From Xanthobacteraceae bacterium (GTDB taxonomy: Bacteria; Pseudomonadota; Alphaproteobacteria; Rhizobiales; Xanthobacteraceae): DNA of 10,816 nt. The notes under the pieces are model-generated. The model did not search any database, was not told the DNA's origin, and saw nothing but the letters and a program-made list of their open reading frames with translations. A program made the position numbers and the translations under genes. Shown piece after piece: positions 6,943 to 10,816 of the stretch. The first letter of the stretch is position 1, and each line of letters opens with the position of its first letter. The stretch spans positions 1 to 10,816 of the forward strand of contig JASHRR010001170.1 in NCBI GenBank assembly GCA_030037185.1. Reading direction: 5' to 3'.

Positions 6943-9444
6943 TTACCGCGCTCTCGCCGGCGGCAATTTTGCGCCGGCTAATCGTGACGCTATGTCGCTC
7001 CCTGCGACGTGCCCTTCGACGCGCACGAGATGTCGCGCATGCGAAGGGACAAGATGCCCGAGAAGCCGGTAGTTTGCGACTTTTATCGCGTTTGCCACAC
7101 AGAAGGAAACAAGGGTGTAAACCCACACGAGAAGCGCCAGCCACCAGCCGATAGGCGCCATGGCGATACCATAGACGACGATCAACGTGCCAAGCAGCTG
7201 GGTCGTCTCGCACGGGACCACCAACTTCCAGCTTGGCAACGGCCGTTCCCACGCCCACCCTTTGTTGCGCGTCAGGTAGATGGTCATGTGCCCCGAAATC
7301 AGCAGCTTGAGAAAAATCGTGGCCTGCAGCATCGAAGCTGGCAACGCGAGATAATCTTTGGCGAGCCAGTAGAACACGAAGCTCTCAATGACGCCGTAGA
7401 GCCCGAGGACGGAAGCGATGGTCAGCACCCGCGGCATGTCCCAGCGCACCGGCCGCAGCGCAACCGGGGCATTGTCGTAGGCGATCATCATGATCGGAAT
7501 GTCGTTGAGGAGCGCGAGCAGCACAACCATGATGGCGGTAACCGGGTAGAAATTGAAGAACAGGATGGCTGCGGCCATGAAGAGCAGCAGCCTCATGGTC
7601 TCGGCGATGCGGTAGATCGCATAGGCCGTCATTCGTTCGAAGATCCGGCGCGCTTCTTCGATGGCGGTGGTGATAATCGAAAGACCGGGCGCCGTCAGGA
7701 CAAGGGCCGCGGCGGCGCGTGCCGCGTCGGTAGCGCCGCTGACCGCAATGCCGACATCAGCCTGCTTCAGAGCCGGCGCGTCGTTGACACCATCGCCGGT
7801 CATTCCGACGATGCGGCCGGCATCCTGCAGCGCCTTCACGATTGCAAACTTGTGCTCCGGAAGAACGCGGGCGAAGCCGTCGGCGGCGAGAATCTTCGGC
7901 AATATGTTGCCGGCTGCATGATCGCCGAACACCTCGTCGGCGACAACGATGTTGCGGCCGAGATCGAGCTGTCCGGCAATTTCCTTGGCAATTGCTTCAT
8001 GGTCTCCCGTGACCATCTTGATGTCGACACCCATGTCGCGGGTGGCCTTGATGGTCGTGGCGCAATCGTCACGCGGCGGATCGAACAGTGGCAGCAAGCC
8101 GAGGAAATGCCATTTTCCGACGGCGTCGCTGCGTGCAACGCCGAGCGTGCGATAGCCTTTCGCCGCGTCCTCCTCGACCAATTTGGATATCGCCGTGCGT
8201 TCCTCCGCGGAGGGCTCGCAACGCTCGACAATCACCTGGGGGGCTCCCTTGGCCACTTTGAAACTTTCGCCAGCGTGGTCGACCTCCGCCTCCGCGCGCT
8301 TGACCACCGGATCAAACGGATGGAATGCCTTTACGGCGTAGTTGTCGAGCGTTGTACTGGCCGGTGCGCGGGCGAGAATCGCTGCGTCAATGGCGTCGGG
8401 CGCATCGCGGCGCGCGGCCAGCGACGCCGCTAAAAGGCGATCGTCGCGGGCGACGCCTGACGCCGGTTGCGGGTCGCCGAGCGTCAGTTCGTTCTTCGTG
8501 AGGGTGCCGGTCTTGTCCGAGCACAATGTGTCCATTCCGGCCATCTCCTCGATCGATACGAGGCGCGAGACGATGGCCCTCATGCGTGCGAGACGTTCCG
8601 CCCCGACCGCCATCGTGACAGACAGCACCGCCGGCAGCGCAACGGGAATCGAGGCTACCGCCAGAATAAGTGCGAATTGCACGAGTTGCAGCAGCGGGTT
8701 GTGGCGGAACAGCCCAGCCACCATAATGATGACGACAAGACCAACGGTTGTGAGAATGAGAAAATTGCCGATCCGCAGGACGGCGCGCTGGAAATGCGAA
8801 ACACCACCGGCCTGCTGCACAAGACGGGCCGTGTGGCCGAAATAGGTATTCATCCCTGTCGCGCTGACGACGCCGTCCATTTCACCCTGCTTTGCGACAG
8901 AACCCGAATAAATGTCGTCACCGGCCTTCTTGTCCACCGGCAGAGACTCGCCGGTCAGGGCCGACTGGTCTACGCTGAGATAGGCGCCTTCGGTCAGTTT
9001 CAAATCGGCGGGAATGACATTGCCGAGCTTGATGTGTACCACGTCGCCTGGGACCAGCAGCTTGGCCTCGATATCCTTCCATTCGCCGTCGCGCTTGACG
9101 CGTGCCTTGAGCGCAAGCCGCTTTTTCAATAGCGCGATGGCGTTATCCGCCTTGTACTCCTGCCAGAAGCCGACGCCGGCGTTGATGAACAGCATCAACA
9201 GGATGATCGCGAGGTCGTCCCAGTGCTGAAGCGCGGCCGAGAGCACGGCCGCCACTTCGATCATCCACGGGATCGGTCCCCAGAAGAACCGCTGGAAGCG
9301 TTCGAGCGCGCTAACGTGATGCTCGACAAGAGCGTTCTCTCCGAATTGGGCGAGCCGTTGACTCGCTTCGGCCTCCGTCAACCCTGTCGCATTTGTCGCA
9401 GTCGTGAAAGTCGCAGGAATTTGCGCCGTCGTCCGTTCCTGCAT
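6943..9444 (-). CDS. Plasma-membrane proton-efflux P-type ATPase (P3A type)
   Basis: An integral inner-membrane pump predicted to export H+ with ATP hydrolysis. The 833 residues fit the compact bacterial P3A (PMA1/AHA-like) family. Seen in order: paired N-terminal helices (about 60-93), actuator motif L-T-G-E-S (163-167), helix M4 with P-V-A-L-P (267-271), phosphorylation site C-S-D-K-T-G-T-L-T with Asp310, N-domain F-D-P-V-V-K-R and K-G-A-P (399-402), T-G-D-H (479-482), hinge T-G-D-G-V-N-D-A-P (549-557), and in M6 the L-L-N-D-I-P-I-M segment. Asp648 there is the counterpart of the proton-binding Asp684 of plant AHA2. No heavy-metal-binding domain or CPx motif is present, which argues against a metal pump; Mg or Ca transport is less likely but not excluded. 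The C-terminus is short, without the plant autoinhibitory domain. ATG at 9444 is preferred over an upstream TTG at 9498 because GGAGG lies 6 nt before it. The small helical gene follows 23 nt downstream. Confidence 0.95.
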   Translation of the reverse strand: MQERTTAQIPATFTTATNATGLTEAEASQRLAQFGENALVEHHVSALERFQRFFWGPIPWMIEVAAVLSAALQHWDDLAIILLMLFINAGVGFWQEYKADNAIALLKKRLALKARVKRDGEWKDIEAKLLVPGDVVHIKLGNVIPADLKLTEGAYLSVDQSALTGESLPVDKKAGDDIYSGSVAKQGEMDGVVSATGMNTYFGHTARLVQQAGGVSHFQRAVLRIGNFLILTTVGLVVIIMVAGLFRHNPLLQLVQFALILAVASIPVALPAVLSVTMAVGAERLARMRAIVSRLVSIEEMAGMDTLCSDKTGTLTKNELTLGDPQPASGVARDDRLLAASLAARRDAPDAIDAAILARAPASTTLDNYAVKAFHPFDPVVKRAEAEVDHAGESFKVAKGAPQVIVERCEPSAEERTAISKLVEEDAAKGYRTLGVARSDAVGKWHFLGLLPLFDPPRDDCATTIKATRDMGVDIKMVTGDHEAIAKEIAGQLDLGRNIVVADEVFGDHAAGNILPKILAADGFARVLPEHKFAIVKALQDAGRIVGMTGDGVNDAPALKQADVGIAVSGATDAARAAAALVLTAPGLSIITTAIEEARRIFERMTAYAIYRIAETMRLLLFMAAAILFFNFYPVTAIMVVLLALLNDIPIMMIAYDNAPVALRPVRWDMPRVLTIASVLGLYGVIESFVFYWLAKDYLALPASMLQATIFLKLLISGHMTIYLTRNKGWAWERPLPSWKLVVPCETTQLLGTLIVVYGIAMAPIGWWLALLVWVYTLVSFCVANAIKVANYRLLGHLVPSHARHLVRVEGHVAGSDIASRLAGAKLPPARAR

Positions 9445-9450
9445 TACTGG

Positions 9451-9455
9451 CCTCC
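9451..9455 (-). promoter_or_regulatory. Ribosome-binding site of the proton ATPase
   Basis: On the minus strand GGAGG lies 6 bases before the ATG at 9442-9444. This favours that start over the TTG 18 codons upstream, which has no such site and would add residues unlike the family N-terminus. Confidence 0.75.
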
Positions 9456-9778
9456 GCTCGGGCGTGTAGTCCGTTAATGCTTGCGTGCTTCGCCACAAGG
9501 CGCCATGTCACTACGCTTCGAGACCATGTGCCCGAAAACAATCGACTGCCCCATCCAAGGTTCCAGGCTAAGGCCGGCGCCGATGTCTACCGCGAGCGGT
9601 TTACTCCTGTGAACGTTCTTGGACATCCGAAGCGGCAAACGGGCAATTCACAGATATTGGAAGCTGTGAGCAGCCACGCCATTCTATTCTAGGTTCTACA
9701 CAGGAATCCCGTAGGCCGGTCGAATAGCCCGCCTCGGATCGCAGGTCTCTTGCTCCTTCCAATCACGGAAAGAAGCCA
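9456..9778. other. Spacer between ATPase and recombinase remnant
   Basis: This stretch must hold the minus-strand promoter of the ATPase pair, but no convincing -35/-10 pair stands out. A 71-codon plus-strand open frame (9477-9692) has no ribosome site and no recognisable sequence, so it is not called as a gene. Nothing else is supported here. Confidence 0.5.
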
Positions 9779-10305
9779 ATGGGCTGGGAAGTTAAGAAGC
9801 CCACAGCAATCGAGGTCGAGCCGAACTGGCTGAAACCTTATTCCAAGCGGTTTTCGGAGGAACTCATCACTCAGGGTTACGCGGCGGCGACGATGCGAAC
9901 ATACGACACTGCATCGCGATTGCTTTGCGAGGAAATTGTCCGCCGAGGTCTTCGCAAAGGCGAGTTCGCCGGTCGAATGCTATTGCAAGTGCGGGCGGCG
10001 GTTCTGAAGGCAATACGTCCGGACAAACACACACTTATACAAAATACTACCTGGCACGGTTTATCGACGCCCTTGTGGAGGCTGGCGCCGCTAAAAGACC
10101 GAAGGTTCCGAAGAAGGCGCCGACGGCGTTTGATCGCTTGGTGGCAGAATACGAGGCCTATCTCCGCGAGCAGCGTGGACTCACCCAGTCCACGATCTAC
10201 CACTGCGTACACTTTCTCCATCGCTTTGTGGCGTTCCGATTCGGCGGCAAACTTGGTGACATGAATGCCATTACGGCGGAGGATATCGCGAGATTCCTGG
10301 AAGAG
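9779..10305 (+). pseudogene. Tyrosine recombinase/integrase, frameshifted and truncated
   Basis: The 5' half of a tyrosine-type site-specific recombinase of the kind common in rhizobial mobile elements. Starting at ATG 9779 (weak GGAAAG ribosome site), frame one gives a DNA-binding SAM-like segment: W-L-K-P-Y-S-K-R-F, E-E-L-I-T-Q-G-Y-A-A-A-T-M-R-T-Y, R-L-L-C-E-E-I-V-R-R-G-L. At about 10022-10045, in the AC-rich ACAAACACACAC stretch, the match passes to another frame: K-Y-Y-L-A-R-F-I-D-A-L-V-E-A-G, then F-D-R-L-V-A-E-Y-E-A-Y-L-R-E-Q-R-G-L-T-Q-S-T-I-Y-H and I-T-A-E-D-I-A-R-F-L-E-E-A. The shift equals two extra bases or one lost. Similarity ends at 10305, exactly where repeat copy B begins. The whole catalytic domain (R...H-x-x-R...Y) is absent. 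Such proteins are also found in recombinase-trio elements; that assignment is not proven here. Confidence 0.72.
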
Positions 10306-10647
10306 GCGAGCATGGCCACCGCATCGCCGGCACCATTTCGTCCTATTTTGGAGTGACCCCGCGCATGAGTGGTACCATCATTGCGGATATGGCAAAGCAG
10401 ACCGCAATCACGAGGTAGGCATCGGCGAAAGCCTGGACTTGCGCTTCCGTATAGGCCGCCTCCCACAGTTTCTTGAGCGCTGCGGTGTGGGCGATCATCG
10501 GATCGCCCCAGGCCTGGATGTAATGGCTGGTCATCCGGTGCAGCCAGCCGGCGAGCTCGGTATTCGAGAAATTCAGATGTTCGGCAATGCGCAGGAAATG
10601 CAGATTGGTTCTGTCGTTGACGACGGTCGCGGATACGGCGATGCCGA
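10306..10647 (-). repeat. Direct repeat copy B (efflux-permease 3' end)
   Basis: The partner of copy A (570-910), in the same orientation, about 96% identical by eye. On its low-coordinate side it abuts the recombinase remnant. On its high-coordinate side it continues into normal permease sequence, so copy B retains the ancestral arrangement there and copy A is the derived, truncated one. Confidence 0.9.
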
Positions 10648-10816
10648 TGGCGCCGCCCAGATTGCGCATGAGCGCGAAAAGATCGCTGGCTGACTTCAGA
10701 CGATCGGGAGGCAAGTTGCCCATCGTTAACGTGACCGTCGAGGCAATCGCGAAGGGTACGGCGATGCCGCGAAAGGCGAATGGCAGCAGCATCTCCTCCC
10801 AGCCCCATTGATTCAT
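10343..10816 (-). CDS. DHA2-family multidrug efflux permease, C-terminal part (runs off right edge)
   Basis: The minus-strand frame enters from beyond the right edge and ends at TAG (10343-10345). The visible 157 residues are the last three or so helices of a 14-helix DHA2 (EmrB/QacA-like) major facilitator, an inner-membrane proton-drug antiporter. Seen: F-A-I-A-S-T-V-T-L-T-M-G-N-L-P, the S-A-S-D-L-F-A-L-M-R-N-L-G-G-A-I-G-I-A-V-S motif that is very typical of the family, N-D-R-T-N-L-H-F, A-E-H-L-N, and the terminal helix in A-D-A-Y-L-V-I-A-V-C-F-A-I. It normally pairs with a membrane-fusion protein of the HlyD/EmrA type, which would lie outside the window. The methionine at the very edge is internal to the family, not the start. 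Whether the full gene is intact cannot be judged. Confidence 0.88.
   Translation of the reverse strand: MNQWGWEEMLLPFAFRGIAVPFAIASTVTLTMGNLPPDRLKSASDLFALMRNLGGAIGIAVSATVVNDRTNLHFLRIAEHLNFSNTELAGWLHRMTSHYIQAWGDPMIAHTAALKKLWEAAYTEAQVQAFADAYLVIAVCFAISAMMVPLMRGVTPK

Noticed and set aside
6920..7258. N-terminal extension of the small helical protein to 209 residues
   Set aside because: It overlaps the ATPase 3' end out of frame, reads as low-quality Arg-rich sequence, and the GTG at 6919 has a proper ribosome site.
7009..8433. Plus-strand open frame (474 codons) opposite the proton ATPase
   Set aside because: The product is low-complexity in look (many His, Gln, Arg, Asp) and the minus strand encodes all P-type ATPase motifs here.
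9445..9498. Upstream TTG start adding 18 residues to the ATPase
   Set aside because: No ribosome site precedes it, while the ATG at 9444 has GGAGG at the right distance.
9477..9692. 71-codon plus-strand open frame between ATPase and recombinase
   Set aside because: It has no ribosome site and no recognisable sequence; open frames this short are expected by chance at this GC content.
1..10816. CRISPR arrays, tRNA and rRNA genes
   Set aside because: I looked for regularly spaced repeats and cloverleaf-like patterns and saw none; the only repeats are the two gene-fragment pairs described.

Overview
The window is GC-rich, with codon use and protein families typical of an alphaproteobacterium, most likely Rhizobiales (Bradyrhizobium/Methylobacterium-like). 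This placement is inferred from resemblance of the proteins and was not tested by a search. The centre holds intact metabolic genes. Both edges hold broken pieces of mobile and conjugative DNA, so this looks like an accessory island or a scarred plasmid or chromosome region.

Left edge (1-1397): two separate decayed copies of the 5' part of a TrbB-type conjugation ATPase gene, both on the minus strand. The second is joined at about 910/911 to the 3' end of a DHA2-type drug-efflux permease gene, forming a chimera. An interrupted inverted repeat lies at 333-379. No intact gene was found here.

Centre, plus strand (1398-6564): a tightly packed operon-like run. It holds a phosphoketolase (xfp), a short histidine-phosphatase remnant overlapping its neighbours at both ends by about 4 nt, and a glycoside hydrolase family 65 disaccharide phosphorylase-type protein. 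Phosphoketolase and GH65 phosphorylases both use inorganic phosphate instead of ATP to make energy-rich products (acetyl-phosphate; glucose 1-phosphate), so together they suggest an ATP-sparing sugar route. No acetate kinase or beta-phosphoglucomutase is in view.

Centre, minus strand (6629-9444): a complete P3A-type plasma-membrane proton-efflux ATPase, followed 23 nt later by a 96-residue charged, probably coiled-coil protein of unknown function. This pair converges on the GH65 gene with only 64 nt between the stop codons.

Right edge (9445-10816): an unassigned spacer, then a tyrosine-recombinase pseudogene (frameshifted, catalytic domain missing) that ends where a second, longer copy of the DHA2 permease 3' end begins. 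The two DHA2 tails (570-910 and 10306-10647) form direct repeats of about 341 bp and roughly 96% identity, bracketing the whole metabolic block. No tRNA, rRNA or CRISPR array was seen.
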